In this document: in pieces, positions 49,263 to 60,507 of the stretch
Layout: the number at the start of each line of letters is the position of its first letter
Position numbering within the stretch: the stretch's first letter is position 1
Source: Siccirubricoccus sp. G192
GTDB lineage: Bacteria; Pseudomonadota; Alphaproteobacteria; Acetobacterales; Acetobacteraceae
Assembly (NCBI RefSeq): GCF_019084075.1
Contig: NZ_JAHREN010000001.1
Coordinates: 2,577,501 to 2,641,500, forward strand
DNA length: 64,000 bases
Reading direction: 5' to 3'
Position numbers and translations under genes: made by a program
Notes under the pieces: model-generated
What the model saw: the letters and a program-made list of their open reading frames with translations, nothing else
What the model was told of the DNA's origin: nothing
Database searches by the model: none

Positions 49263-49368
49263 GCCGGGCAGGGTGGCATCCGGGACGCCGCGGGGGAAGA
49301 GGGGTGACTCGTATCCCCTGGCCGATTCAGACCTTCGGGCCATGCGGCCCTTCGGTCATCGGGCAGCC

Positions 49369-51435
49369 TCAGCGGCGCGGCACCACCCAGGCATCGGCGA
49401 CCGTCACGCCTTCGCCCTCCGGCCCGATGATGAGCGGGTTGATCTCCGCCTCTGCGATATCCTCGCGGGCGGCGAGGCGGGAGACGGCGACGACGGCGCG
49501 GGCCAGCGCCGCCAGGTCGCCGCGCGGCAATCCGCGCCAGCCGGCGAGCACGCGAAACCCGCGCACCTCGGCGATCATCTCCTGCGCCTCCACCTCGGTG
49601 ACGGGGGCGAGGCGCAGCGTGACGTCGCGGAAGAGTTCGGCGGTGATGCCGCCGGCGCCGAGCAGCACCACCGGACCGACTTCCGGGTCGCGGCGGAAGC
49701 CGAGAATGGCCTCGCCCAACCCCTTCGCCATGGGCTGCGCCAGGAAGCCGGTGAGCTTGGCCTGCGGCGCCAGGCGGGCAACGCGATGGTGCATCGCCGC
49801 CGCCTCCTGCTTCAGCGCCGCCGCATTGGCGATGTTGAGGCGCACGCCGCCAAGCTCGGTCTTATGTGCGAGATCGGGCGAAAGGATCTTCAGCGCCACC
49901 GGCCAGGCGAGATCGCCCGGCGCATCCTGCGGCGTCCGCAGCACCACGAAGCGGCTGTCCAGGCCGAGCGAGGCAAAGAGCCGCCGCGCATCCGCCTCAT
50001 CCGGCGCCTCCGGCAGCGCATGGGTGATGGCGGGCGCCGCGGTGGTGCTGCGCGGCAGGCGCCAGTCGCACCAGGCGCGGATGCAGTCGGCGGCGGATTC
50101 CGGGGTGCGGAAGGCGGCAATACCGGCCTCGGCCAGCAGCCGCAGCGACTGCGGCGCCTCCGGCACCAGGAAAGCGGCGAGTGGCTTCTCCACCCCGGCC
50201 GCGCGCGCAGCATCGCGGGCGAGCAGGATGCCGGCCACGGAATCCTGCGGCCGGAACTGCGCCGAGGAGCCGATGACCGAGAGCGCCAGGTCAGTATCCT
50301 CCGCCACCTGGAGCGCGCCGAGCGCGGCGGCCACGCGATCGGGCTTCGTCCCGGCGAGCGTCACATCCAGCAGGCGGCCATGATGCGGGAAGCCCGCCGC
50401 CTCCAGCGCGGCGGCGGCCGACGCATCCGGCGCGCGGGCCTCGATGCCGGCGACACCGAGGCAATCCACCGCCATGGCGCCGCCGCCGCCGGTGGTGGTC
50501 ATCACCCCCACCGCGCGCTGCGGATGTGCAAGGGGCCGGCGGCCGATCAGCAGCGCGGGCAGTTCCAGCAGCGCCTCCAGCATGCTGACACGGGCGATGC
50601 CATGGGCGCGGAAGAAAGCCTCGGCGGCGGCATCGGAGCCGGCCAGGGCGCCGGTATGGCTCGTGGCGAGTTCCGCGCCGAAGGGGCTGCGGCCAAGCTT
50701 GTAGGCGATGACCGGCTTGCCGGTGGCATGGGCGCGGCGGGCCAATTCGGCGAAGTGCTCGGGCGCGCGGATTGCTTCGAGGAACAGCAGGATGGCGTCC
50801 ACATTCGGGTCGTCCACCAGCAGCCCGGCCACTTCGCCCGCGCTGAGATCGGCCTCGTTGCCGGTGCCGACCAGATGCGAGAAGCCGATGCCGCGCGCCG
50901 CGCCGCGCGACATGATGGCGCCCATCATGGAGCCGGATTGCGAGACCAGCGCGATGCGCCCGGCCGGCAGGCTCTCGGCCTCCAGCGCCGCATTCACGCT
51001 GCACGCGATGCGGGCATTGAGGTTGATGACGCCCATGGAATTCGGGCCAAGAATGCGGAGCCCCGCGGCGCGGGCGGTGGCGAGCAGCCGAGCTTGAAGG
51101 GCTACGCCTTCCGGCCCGGATTCCGCGAAGCCATCCGCCAGCACGCAGGCGGCGGGGATGCCCTTGGCGGCGACCGCATCCACCACCCCCTCGACCTGGC
51201 CGGTCCCAAGCAGAATATAGGCGAAATCCACGGGACCGGGGATCTCGGCGACGCTTGGATAGGCGCGTTCGCCGAGCACCTGAGCCTCGCGCGGATGCAC
51301 CGGCAGGATGTCGCCGGTGAAGCCGTGCTTGCGGAGATAGAGCTGTGCCCGCGCGGTGAGACGCGTGCGGTCGGCGGAGGCGCCGATCAGGGCGATGCGG
51401 CGCGGCTCGAACAGCGCCTGGTGCAGCGGGCTCAT
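49369..51435 (-). CDS. Acetate--CoA ligase (ADP-forming) family protein
   Basis: A 688-residue acyl-CoA synthetase of the NDP-forming class. The CoA-binding domain (FEPRRIALIGASADRTRL), the ligase-CoA domain (ALVSQSGSMMGAIMSRGAAR and SHTGALAGSDAA) and an ATP-grasp domain at the C-terminus (LGGVRLNIANAAALKQEAAA, EINPLIIGPEGEG) are fused, as in single-chain forms. It would make an acyl-CoA with ATP going to ADP. The stop-start overlap with the acyl-CoA dehydrogenase gene upstream suggests a common pathway for activating and oxidising a carboxylic acid. Confidence 0.9.
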   Translation of the reverse strand: MSPLHQALFEPRRIALIGASADRTRLTARAQLYLRKHGFTGDILPVHPREAQVLGERAYPSVAEIPGPVDFAYILLGTGQVEGVVDAVAAKGIPAACVLADGFAESGPEGVALQARLLATARAAGLRILGPNSMGVINLNARIACSVNAALEAESLPAGRIALVSQSGSMMGAIMSRGAARGIGFSHLVGTGNEADLSAGEVAGLLVDDPNVDAILLFLEAIRAPEHFAELARRAHATGKPVIAYKLGRSPFGAELATSHTGALAGSDAAAEAFFRAHGIARVSMLEALLELPALLIGRRPLAHPQRAVGVMTTTGGGGAMAVDCLGVAGIEARAPDASAAAALEAAGFPHHGRLLDVTLAGTKPDRVAAALGALQVAEDTDLALSVIGSSAQFRPQDSVAGILLARDAARAAGVEKPLAAFLVPEAPQSLRLLAEAGIAAFRTPESAADCIRAWCDWRLPRSTTAAPAITHALPEAPDEADARRLFASLGLDSRFVVLRTPQDAPGDLAWPVALKILSPDLAHKTELGGVRLNIANAAALKQEAAAMHHRVARLAPQAKLTGFLAQPMAKGLGEAILGFRRDPEVGPVVLLGAGGITAELFRDVTLRLAPVTEVEAQEMIAEVRGFRVLAGWRGLPRGDLAALARAVVAVSRLAAREDIAEAEINPLIIGPEGEGVTVADAWVVPRR

Positions 51436-52583
51436 TTCGGCGGCCGCTGCGGGAAGCTGCGGCCGAAGACGCCCTCAGCGATGCGGTTCTTCAGGATCTC
51501 CAGGCTGCCGCCGGCGATCATCCAGCCGCGGCAGCGCCGGACGCAGTATTCGATCAGCAGGTCGCGCGAATAGCCGGTGCCGCCCATGACCTGCATGGAT
51601 TCATTGGAAGCCAGCCAGCCCGCCTGGTTGCAGGCGTATTTTGCGATGGCCACCTCCTGCGCATCCGGCAGGCCGTTCCCGCCATTCACCGCGGCGCGGT
51701 AGAGCAGCAGCCGGGCGCCATCCAGCGCCACCCGCATCTCCGCGAATTTCCATTGCAGCCCCTGGAATTCCGACAGTGTCCGGCCGAATTGCCGGCGCGT
51801 CTCGGCATGGGCCTTGGCCTGCTGGAAACAGTATTCGCCAAGCGCCAGCGAGCGGGTGGTATTGCCCACGCGCTCGACATTGAAGCCGGCGATCTGCTTC
51901 TTGAAGCCGCCGGGGCCGAGCAGCACCATCTCCGGCGCGATGCGCACATTGTCGAAATAGAGCGCCCGCCAGATCTCGTCATTCATGTATCTGGTGGGCG
52001 GGCCGAGGGTGAAGCCCTCCATGCCGCGTTCCACCAGCACGCTGCCGATATTGCCGACACCGGGCCCGAAGCGGCAATAGATGACGAAGACGCTGGCATC
52101 GTCGGAATTGGTGGTGAAGATCTTGCCGCCATTCAGGCGCCAACCATCGCCATCCGGCGTGCAACTGGTGGTGAGATCGGTGAGTGCGGAGCCCGCATCC
52201 GGCTCCGTCATGCCGACCGCGGCGATCGCCTCGCCACGCAGCAGCGGGCCGAAATACTTCTCCTTTTGCCAGGGCGAGGCGTATTCGGCGAAGGTGCGGA
52301 AGGCGCCGAAATTGCCGGCCTGGATCACATCGGCGCTGCGCGGGCAGACCAGCGCCACCTGCTCGATGGCGAGCACCGCGTCGAACAGGCTGCCGCCCTG
52401 GCCGCCATCCGCCTCGGGCAGCATGATGCCGAGCAGCCCCTGCTCCGCCATCAGCCGCGCAACATCCCAGGGGAAGCCATCGGCATGCGCGCGCTCCACG
52501 GCGCCGGCAGCGAGGTTGCGCTCCGCGAAGGCGCGGACGCTGGCCTGGAAGGCGCGCTGTTCCTCGGTGAGTTGGAAATCCAT
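51432..52583 (-). CDS. Acyl-CoA dehydrogenase family protein
   Basis: A 383-residue FAD enzyme, from ATG 52583 (MDFQLTEEQRAFQASVRAFA). AAVGMTEPDAGSALTDLTTS is the FAD/substrate loop, and the C-terminal YACNQAGWLASNESMQVMGG and GYSRDLLIEYCVRRCRGWMI are conserved. The usual catalytic base (Glu in the late loop of short-chain enzymes) is not obvious. It introduces a 2,3 double bond in an acyl-CoA. The gene is between the SDR (73 bases) and the ligase (4-base overlap) on the same strand. Confidence 0.92.
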   Translation of the reverse strand: MDFQLTEEQRAFQASVRAFAERNLAAGAVERAHADGFPWDVARLMAEQGLLGIMLPEADGGQGGSLFDAVLAIEQVALVCPRSADVIQAGNFGAFRTFAEYASPWQKEKYFGPLLRGEAIAAVGMTEPDAGSALTDLTTSCTPDGDGWRLNGGKIFTTNSDDASVFVIYCRFGPGVGNIGSVLVERGMEGFTLGPPTRYMNDEIWRALYFDNVRIAPEMVLLGPGGFKKQIAGFNVERVGNTTRSLALGEYCFQQAKAHAETRRQFGRTLSEFQGLQWKFAEMRVALDGARLLLYRAAVNGGNGLPDAQEVAIAKYACNQAGWLASNESMQVMGGTGYSRDLLIEYCVRRCRGWMIAGGSLEILKNRIAEGVFGRSFPQRPPK

Positions 52584-52656
52584 GGGGCCCGCCATTCATG
52601 CCAGGTAGAAAAAGCCGGCCCCGCCTGTGCGGCGGGGCCGGCCTGGTCTCAAGGGA

Positions 52657-53565
52657 TCACAGCGGATCCCAGCTGAACACCTCGCCGCTCCGCTCCAGCG
52701 GCACGAAGGAGCCGCGCAGCGCCGGCAGGGCGTGTTCGGCGATGCTCTCCGGCGTCCAGCCCTCGGCTGCATGGATGCTGCGGATCGGGCGGTTCTGGCT
52801 GAACAGGAACAGCTCGTTCATGCGTGGGCCGAAGATCTGGCCGTTCACTTCCTTCGCCGCGTCGGAAGCCAGGAAGACCGCCAGCGGCGCGTTCTTCTCC
52901 GGCCCCATGCGCATGATCTTCTCGACCCGCGCCTTCTGCTCCGGCGTCTCCGCCGGGATGGAGGAGGTCATGCGGCTCCAGGCGAAGGGCGCCAGGCAGT
53001 TGGAGCGGACATTGTAGCGCTTCATGTCGAGCGCGATCGACTTCGACAGCGCCACGATGCCGAGCTTGGCCGCCGAGTAGTTCGCCTGGCCGAAATTGCC
53101 GATCAGGCCGGATGTGCTGGTGATATGCACATAGGCACCGCTCTCCTGCTTGCGGAAATGCGTGGCCGCATGGCGGGAGACGTAGAAGCTGCCGTTGAGA
53201 TGGACCCCGATCACCGAGTCCCATTCCTCGGGCGTCATGCGGTGGAAGATCTGATCCCGCAGGATCCCGGCATTGTTCACGACGATGTCGATGCGGCCGA
53301 AATGGTCCATCGCCGCCTGGACGATCTTGCCGGCGCTCTCCCAGGAGGAGACGCTGTCGGTATTGATCTCGGCGCTGCCGCCGCGCTGCTCGATGATGGC
53401 CTTGGTCTGCTGCGCCGGCGTCGCCGACTGGCCCTCGCCGGAGAGCGAGGCGCCGATATCGTTGATGATGATCTTGGCGCCGGCCTGGGCCATGGCAAGC
53501 GCGATTTCGCGACCGATCCCGCCGCCCGATCCGGTGACGACGGCAACCTTGCCTTCAAGCATCAT
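52657..53565 (-). CDS. SDR dehydrogenase, HSD17B4/FabG-like
   Basis: A 302-residue classical SDR. VVTGSGGGIGREIALAMAQA is the NAD(P) loop, DIVVNNAGILRDQIFHRM the NNAG region, and ITSTSGLIGNFGQANYSAAK holds the Ser-Tyr-Lys triad. The insert after the first Rossmann unit and the DQIFHRMTPEEWDSVI segment resemble the dehydrogenase part of peroxisomal multifunctional enzyme type 2 (3-hydroxyacyl-CoA dehydrogenase). With the downstream dehydrogenase and ligase it fits a beta-oxidation-like module. Divergent from the sulfotransferase gene. Confidence 0.9.
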   Translation of the reverse strand: MMLEGKVAVVTGSGGGIGREIALAMAQAGAKIIINDIGASLSGEGQSATPAQQTKAIIEQRGGSAEINTDSVSSWESAGKIVQAAMDHFGRIDIVVNNAGILRDQIFHRMTPEEWDSVIGVHLNGSFYVSRHAATHFRKQESGAYVHITSTSGLIGNFGQANYSAAKLGIVALSKSIALDMKRYNVRSNCLAPFAWSRMTSSIPAETPEQKARVEKIMRMGPEKNAPLAVFLASDAAKEVNGQIFGPRMNELFLFSQNRPIRSIHAAEGWTPESIAEHALPALRGSFVPLERSGEVFSWDPL

Positions 53566-53743
53566 GGCGTTTCCCCTTCCTGGCTGATGAGCCCCCTGTT
53601 TCTAGCCTCCCGTCCGTCGCGCGGGAAGCCGGGGGACGCGATGCGGAATGGTTGCATGGCGTGGCGCGACCGGGGCATAGAGGGGCCACCAGAGGCGGCA
53701 GGCCCCAGGGCAACGAAATCCGCCGCGGAGGGGAGGCTGGAGC

Positions 53744-54655
53744 ATGGCAGCGCAAGCGATCGACTGGCCGGAGAAGACGCGGGAACTGCACAGCCATCAT
53801 TTCGACTCGACGGTCTGGAATGATTTCCGCTTCCGGGACGATGACATCGTCATTGCGACCTATGCCAAATCCGGCACGACCTGGGTGCAGCAGATCGTGT
53901 CGCAACTGCTCTTCGGCGGGGTCCCGGATATCGAGGTTGCAGAGATCTCGCCCTGGCTCGACCTTCGCGTTCCGCCGAGCGAAGTGAAGCTGGCGGCGCT
54001 GGAGGCGCAAACGCATCGGCGCTTCATCAAGACGCATCTGCCGGTGGATGCGCTGGTCTATTCGCCGCGGGCGAAATATCTCTATATTGGCCGCGACGGG
54101 CGGGATGTGGTCTGGAGCCTCTACAACCACCACGCCAATGCCAATGAGTTCTGGTACCAGGCGCTGAACGAGACGCCCGGCCTGGTCGGGCCGAAGATCG
54201 GCAGGCCGCCGGAATCCATCCACCAGTATTTCCTGGATTGGCTGGAGCGGGACGGTTTTCCCTTCTGGCCCTTTTGGGAGAATGTCCGGAGTTGGTGGGA
54301 AATCCGGCATCTGCCGAACCTGATGCTGCTGCATTTCGCCGATCTCCGATCGGACATGCCAGGCGCGATCCGGCGGATCGCCGCCTTCCTCGACATCCCC
54401 ATCGATGAGCGCAACTGGCCCGCGATCCTGGAGCATTGCAGCTTCGACTACATGAAGGCCCATGCCACCAAAAGCGTGCCGCTGGGCGGCGCCATGTGGG
54501 ATGGCGGCGCCGAGACCTTCGTCCACAAGGGCACCAATGGCCGCTGGCGCGACACCCTGACCGAGGAAGACAACCGCCGGTACGAGGAGATGGCACGGCG
54601 GGAGCTTGGCCCGGACTGCGCCGAATGGCTGGCGCGGGGCGGCCCGATGGGTTGA
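53744..54655 (+). CDS. Sulfotransferase domain protein
   Basis: A 303-residue member of the cytosolic sulfotransferase family, which moves sulfate from PAPS to alcohols or phenols. The 5'-phosphosulfate loop is in ATYAKSGTTWVQQIVSQLL near residue 40, the 3'-phosphate site in YIGRDGRDVVWSLYNHH near residue 108, and the C-terminal KGTNGRWRDTLTEEDNRRYE holds the conserved GxxGxWR-type motif. The catalytic His lies in the IKTHLPVDAL block. No sulfate activation genes are nearby. GGAGG lies 8 bases before ATG 53744. Acceptor unknown. Confidence 0.92.
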   Translation: MAAQAIDWPEKTRELHSHHFDSTVWNDFRFRDDDIVIATYAKSGTTWVQQIVSQLLFGGVPDIEVAEISPWLDLRVPPSEVKLAALEAQTHRRFIKTHLPVDALVYSPRAKYLYIGRDGRDVVWSLYNHHANANEFWYQALNETPGLVGPKIGRPPESIHQYFLDWLERDGFPFWPFWENVRSWWEIRHLPNLMLLHFADLRSDMPGAIRRIAAFLDIPIDERNWPAILEHCSFDYMKAHATKSVPLGGAMWDGGAETFVHKGTNGRWRDTLTEEDNRRYEEMARRELGPDCAEWLARGGPMG

Positions 54656-54706
54656 GCCTGACGATCCCGGCAAGCATTCCCGGCGCGATGCCGCTATGCT
54701 GGCGGC

Positions 54707-55138
<432 letters not shown>

Positions 55139-55214
55139 GAATGCCCGGACGACACCGCATGGTCGATTGCCGATCCTGGCCCGGCCTGGGGCGGACCAGC
55201 TCGGCCGAATTCCT

Positions 55215-56764
<1,550 letters not shown>

Positions 56765-56765
<1 letters not shown>

Positions 56766-57721
56766 CAATCGGGTTCGTGGAAGCCGACGGCAACGGCGAG
56801 GTTGTGGCTGGCCGGGGTCGGTGGGGTGTAGCCCACCACGCGTTCGGTCCCGTCCATGCTGCGCAGCCGGAGGATGCCAGGCGTCGGGGAGCGCACAATG
56901 GGCATCGCCGCGGGCGGGAAACGCTGGCCGACGAACTCCGCATGCCGGACATCCCGGCCGAGTATCACTCCTTCCGCGTCGGCGACGGTCAGGACGCCGC
57001 TGACCAGGAAGGGTGAACCGGCCCGCTTGAGGCGGTTCAGGTGCCCCTCCAGCCAGGTGAGGTCGAGCGCGGCGACGAGTGCGCCGCCCTCCGTGGTTTC
57101 GCTGCCCGCGAGCGGCAGATAGAAAGGCAGGAAGCCGCCGGGATGGCTTGGCGAGCGGGTGAACTGGCCGGCGGTGAAGGCCGGTGCCAAAGGCGCGCTT
57201 CGGGCCCAGCCGGCGCCGTCTTCAGCGCCGACGACAGCGAGGTCGGACGCGCACCGGACCTGACCCGCGTTATCGACGCGCGCGACGAATGCGAAGCCAG
57301 GCGCATTGTCCAGGAGGCGGGCAAGCCTGGTGCTGCACTCGTTGCCGATGGTGCGGACCTGACGGAATTGCGCGGTCGTGCCGAGCAGGATGCGGGCACC
57401 TTCAGCGATGCTCCCCACATCCCCCGCCAGCAGCTGGGCCTGGTGGAGGGCGAGGTCACCGAGCTGTGCCTTGCGCTCGGTCCACTGGTTCCAGCTCGCG
57501 GCAATCTGCAGCCCGATTGTCGGCAACAGGCAGGTGGCGATGATCAGCATGAGGCGGGTGGAGACGCGCATGCCCAGGGCAGCCTTGCGCCAGCGGCGCG
57601 GGGCGCCAGGCTCAGGCTCTCTCGCCAACCGGCGATTCACGTCCGGCACCGGGATAGGCTGAGGCATCGCTTCTTGAGCCTGTTTTGCGGGAGTGGCGCG
57701 CGAGTGGCGCCAGATCTCCAT
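56765..57721 (-). CDS. Sensor input domain of the hybrid histidine kinase (periplasmic dCache-like)
   Basis: About 318 residues: a basic Pro-rich start, one membrane span (TRLMLIIATCLLPTIGLQIA, about 54-75) and a periplasmic domain (about 80-315) with GFAFVARVDNAGQVRCASDL and SGVLTVADAEGVILGRDV, the features of a double-Cache sensor. Alone it would have one span and no output. The next frame begins with the second span and HAMP, so this is the input half of a single sensor. If an extra C followed HEP, the text would read HEPRLMGDIEHALLQ and fuse both parts. The start could also be ATG 57667. Confidence 0.75.
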
Positions 57722-58029
57722 GGGCTCCGGAACCTCACGCTGCTGCGAGAAGATCTACCGAAAGCTCGCCTGATTGTCACCAGATTAGATATGCAACTTT
57801 CATGGCCGAACGGCTTCGTCACATAGGCCAATTCAACTTATTGTCGTGCATGCCGGGTTGAATATCAGCAAATGCGTTCAGGCGGCGCCGGTGTCAGTGT
57901 GCCTGCGCAATCCTACCCGGGAGGTGCTGTTCGGTGCCGCCAGGGTACTGGCGCGGCGAACCGCCAGTGTGGCTCAAGATCAATTCAGTACCCTGCCGAG
58001 TGGTCATTGCCGGCATCGGGAATTGCCGA

Positions 58030-58150
58030 ATGAGCAAGCTCGTTGTCTCGACGCTCTCCGAACTGCTTCCCGGCGGCCGCAGGCTGGCGGTCATCAAGAA
58101 CCGGTCCATTGCGGTGTGCAATCTCGGCCTTTCCGGACACGCCGTTCCGG
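58030..58150 (+). pseudogene. Rieske-type [2Fe-2S] protein, N-terminal relic
   Basis: From ATG 58030, LSELLPGGRRLAVIKNRSIA and VCNLGLSG resemble the first strands of small Rieske ferredoxins. The text loses similarity afterwards, before the CxH iron-sulfur boxes. No normal gene is seen from 57722 to 58029. It is part of a degenerate stretch that continues to 58964. Confidence 0.35.
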
Positions 58151-58261
58151 CACCAGCGCCAGGCCGCGACGTACCACCGCATCCGCTGGCAACCCGTCCA
58201 CCCGTTCGCCGCCAGGCCGAACCTCGGCCGCGCGGGCCGCACGAGTCCTGTGGCCGCGCGC

Positions 58262-58331
58262 TGAGCGAGGCGCCCTGCACCGTCAGAACGCCACCGTAGC
58301 CGGCCCCGATCCCACGCAGTTCCAGCGTTAC
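58262..58331 (-). pseudogene. LivF-type ABC ATPase, N-terminal relic
   Basis: On the minus strand VTLELRGIGAGYGGVLTVQG ASLS matches the first 25 residues of branched-chain amino-acid transporter ATPase LivF. The Walker A motif that should follow about 15 residues later is absent. Only a fragment remains, between the Rieske and hydantoinase relics. Confidence 0.4.
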
Positions 58332-58373
58332 GCGCCGCGTCCTCGGGATAGGCGGCGACCGCCGCGGGATCGC

Positions 58374-58964
58374 GTGCCCATACTCGCGGAGGGACGGCTG
58401 CTCGCCTTCGCTGTCAGCCTCGCCCACCGGGCCGATATCGGCGGCGGCTGCCCCAGCTTTCATGTCGCCGCGACGATGGAAGCATTGCAGGAAGCGCTGC
58501 GCATCTTGCCGCTGCGCCTGTTCACGGCGGAGGGGCCGGATCCGGAGTAGATCGCCATCAGCATGTCCAGCACCCGCGGCCCGGCGGAACGCGAGGGCGA
58601 CCTTTTCGCCCAGGTCGCCGCGACGCGCGCGGCGGAACAGCGCCTGCTCGTCCTCCGCGCGGAGCATGCGACGGCGTCGATTGAGGCAGCAATGGACGTA
58701 CTGCATGACCGGTCTGAGGCAGCGATGCGCGAATACGTCATCCTTGCGTCCGAGATGTCGCTGACGACGATGTTCGAACGCCGCATCTTTCCACCCTGGG
58801 GCCTCGCTGGTGGCAAGGCTGGCGCGCCCTTCGGCTGCGAACTCCGCCGCCCGGACGGTTCACGCGTGGAATTGCGCGGCAAGCAGAACCGCATGGTCCG
58901 CGAGGGGGAGGGCATTGTGCTCTCCAGCAGCGGCGGTGGCGACTATGGTCAGACCCAGGTGTAG
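58374..58964 (+). pseudogene. Hydantoinase B/oxoprolinase (HyuB) relic
   Basis: The text VPILAEGRLLAFAVSLAHRA and DIGG, then EALQEALRILPLRL, is from the middle of HyuB. A TAG at 58548-58550 interrupts it. The same frame goes on with STRGPAEREGDLFAQVAATR, the next conserved HyuB block, and after a gap of probably 150 or more missing residues with FPPWGLAGGKAGAPFG and SSSGGGDYGQ, the family C-terminus. It lacks its N-terminus, has an internal deletion and a nonsense codon. HyuB normally works with HyuA in ATP-dependent hydrolysis of hydantoins or oxoproline. Confidence 0.7.
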
Positions 58965-59576
58965 CGCGCCCGACCTGGGGGAGGGACTTCGTAATCCAAA
59001 ATCAGCATGCAACACGACGGCGCGCCCGGCATTCTGCCTGCGTCATCGTTTCGGCTCAGAGTGCAGTATGAAATGCAACTCTTGATCCTATGCGTGGCAC
59101 GGCCTAGTGAAGTCCGGCTCGCGGTGATCTGATTCCGCCGAGCGGACTGAGAGGCAACAGCAAGGGAACCGAGGCTTGGACGACAACACGCTCAATACCT
59201 GGTCTGCTGATGCTCCATGGAATTCCGAAGATAATGGAAGCCTTGGTGCTCGGATCAGGAGAGCGGTGCTGCCGCACCATCCCAGGCAGGCGGCGCGATT
59301 GGCGACCGGCTGACCCCTGATGCCGTCACCGGTTCGGTGATGGCACAGCACCAGACCACCGACGCATGACTGCCGTCGGGCACTAGGTCACATCGAGCAT
59401 AAGAACACTCGCCGCAGGGCGGACACGCATCCTGCATCAGTCCTATGGCGGGTGATGACACGGGTTTGCCCGGCCGCTGAAGGATGCGCCGCGATCGTGG
59501 TGCATCCGGCGCCAAGCACGGTTGTGCCGTGCGCGGTCGCGGCATGACATCTGCATATTGGGGGATTAGGGAATTC
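58965..59576. other. Gap of 612 bases without a recognised gene
   Basis: Neither strand shows a frame with family resemblance or a convincing start. The stretch is less GC-rich than its surroundings and continues the degenerate region on its left. One short hairpin (TCACCG GTT CGGTGA, near 59326) is present; no terminator, repeat array or tRNA was found. Confidence 0.5.
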
Positions 59577-60323
59577 ATGGCGATCACCGAAAAGGCGCTC
59601 AGCGAGAGCTTCGACAACGGTTTTGGCACGCTGGGCAATGCCTGGAATGTCGATCATTCGGTCAAGGGCGAGATCAAACTCGCCGGCCATTCGGGCATAA
59701 TGGAGTGGGCCACCGGCAGGGATGCCGGCCATGGCTACGGCACCTACACCGTCAACGCCAAGGTCGACGGCAACCAGCCGGGCCCCGGGATCGTGTTTTG
59801 GCCTGGCAACGACCAGTGGCCGGGCCAGGAGATTGATCTGCTCGAGGTCACGCCCGACGGATCCGGCCGGCAATACGGCACCGTCCACTGGAACGAGGGT
59901 GGCTCGGATGCCTACGAGACGCGGATTTTCGAGGGCGTGGAGAGTGGCGTCTTTCACGACTACCAGATGATCTGGGAGCCGGGCCGGATCACCTTCAAGG
60001 TCGATGGTGCCGAGAAGGGCGTCATCACGGACCATGTGCCGCTGGACTTTGCTTCCGGCGGCATGAACAACACCATCGGCTTCCTGAACAACAACCATGA
60101 CACTTCTCTCACCGTCAGGCACGTTGAGTTCACGCCGCTCGGCGAAACCGCCCCGGATTCCGCGCCCGCTTTCACTCCGGAGTTCGGGCCGATCATCCTG
60201 CCTGCGCCGGAGGAGTCGGTCATCACGCCCGACGTCGCATCCCACGACGGGCCGGTGGACTGGAACGCGATCGCCGCTCAGGTGATGGCGAACTACGCTG
60301 CCACGGGAAGCTGGCACCTCTGA
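59577..60323 (+). CDS. Glycoside hydrolase family 16-like protein
   Basis: A 248-residue concanavalin-like beta-sandwich protein. The GH16 catalytic motif E-x-D-x-x-E is present in PGQEIDLLEVTPDGSG near residue 91, and GTYTVNAKVDGNQPGPGIVF and HDYQMIWEPGRITFKVDG are the surrounding strands. GH16 enzymes cut beta-1,3/1,4 glucans, galactans or exopolysaccharides. There is no N-terminal signal peptide, so it may be exported by a type I route or act inside. The C-terminal 60 residues are Pro-rich, ending DWNAIAAQVMANYAATGSWH, not part of GH16. The lower GC upstream suggests transfer. Confidence 0.85.
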   Translation: MAITEKALSESFDNGFGTLGNAWNVDHSVKGEIKLAGHSGIMEWATGRDAGHGYGTYTVNAKVDGNQPGPGIVFWPGNDQWPGQEIDLLEVTPDGSGRQYGTVHWNEGGSDAYETRIFEGVESGVFHDYQMIWEPGRITFKVDGAEKGVITDHVPLDFASGGMNNTIGFLNNNHDTSLTVRHVEFTPLGETAPDSAPAFTPEFGPIILPAPEESVITPDVASHDGPVDWNAIAAQVMANYAATGSWHL

Positions 60324-60330
60324 CCAGCGA

Positions 60331-60360
60331 GCGGCGGGAGGAACGACCTCCTCCCGCCGC
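60331..60360 (+). terminator. Intrinsic terminator after the GH16 gene
   Basis: A 12-bp stem (GCGGCGGGAGGA paired with TCCTCCCGCCGC) with a 6-base loop begins 7 bases after the GH16 stop codon. It has only ATT after it, so it is a strong hairpin with a weak tail. It is also in a suitable place to stop transcripts of the convergent lipoprotein gene. Confidence 0.7.
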
Positions 60361-60507
60361 ATTGCGCGAAGCCGAGGGGCGCCCCTGCGGCTGCCCCGAG
60401 TGGCACGGATATCAGTGCTATCCGGCGGTGGAGTACATGCCCAGCAAGTCACGGGCATCGTTGCTGCCGAACTGGGACAACCTGCGCCAGCGTGCCGGGG
60501 CGCCTTC

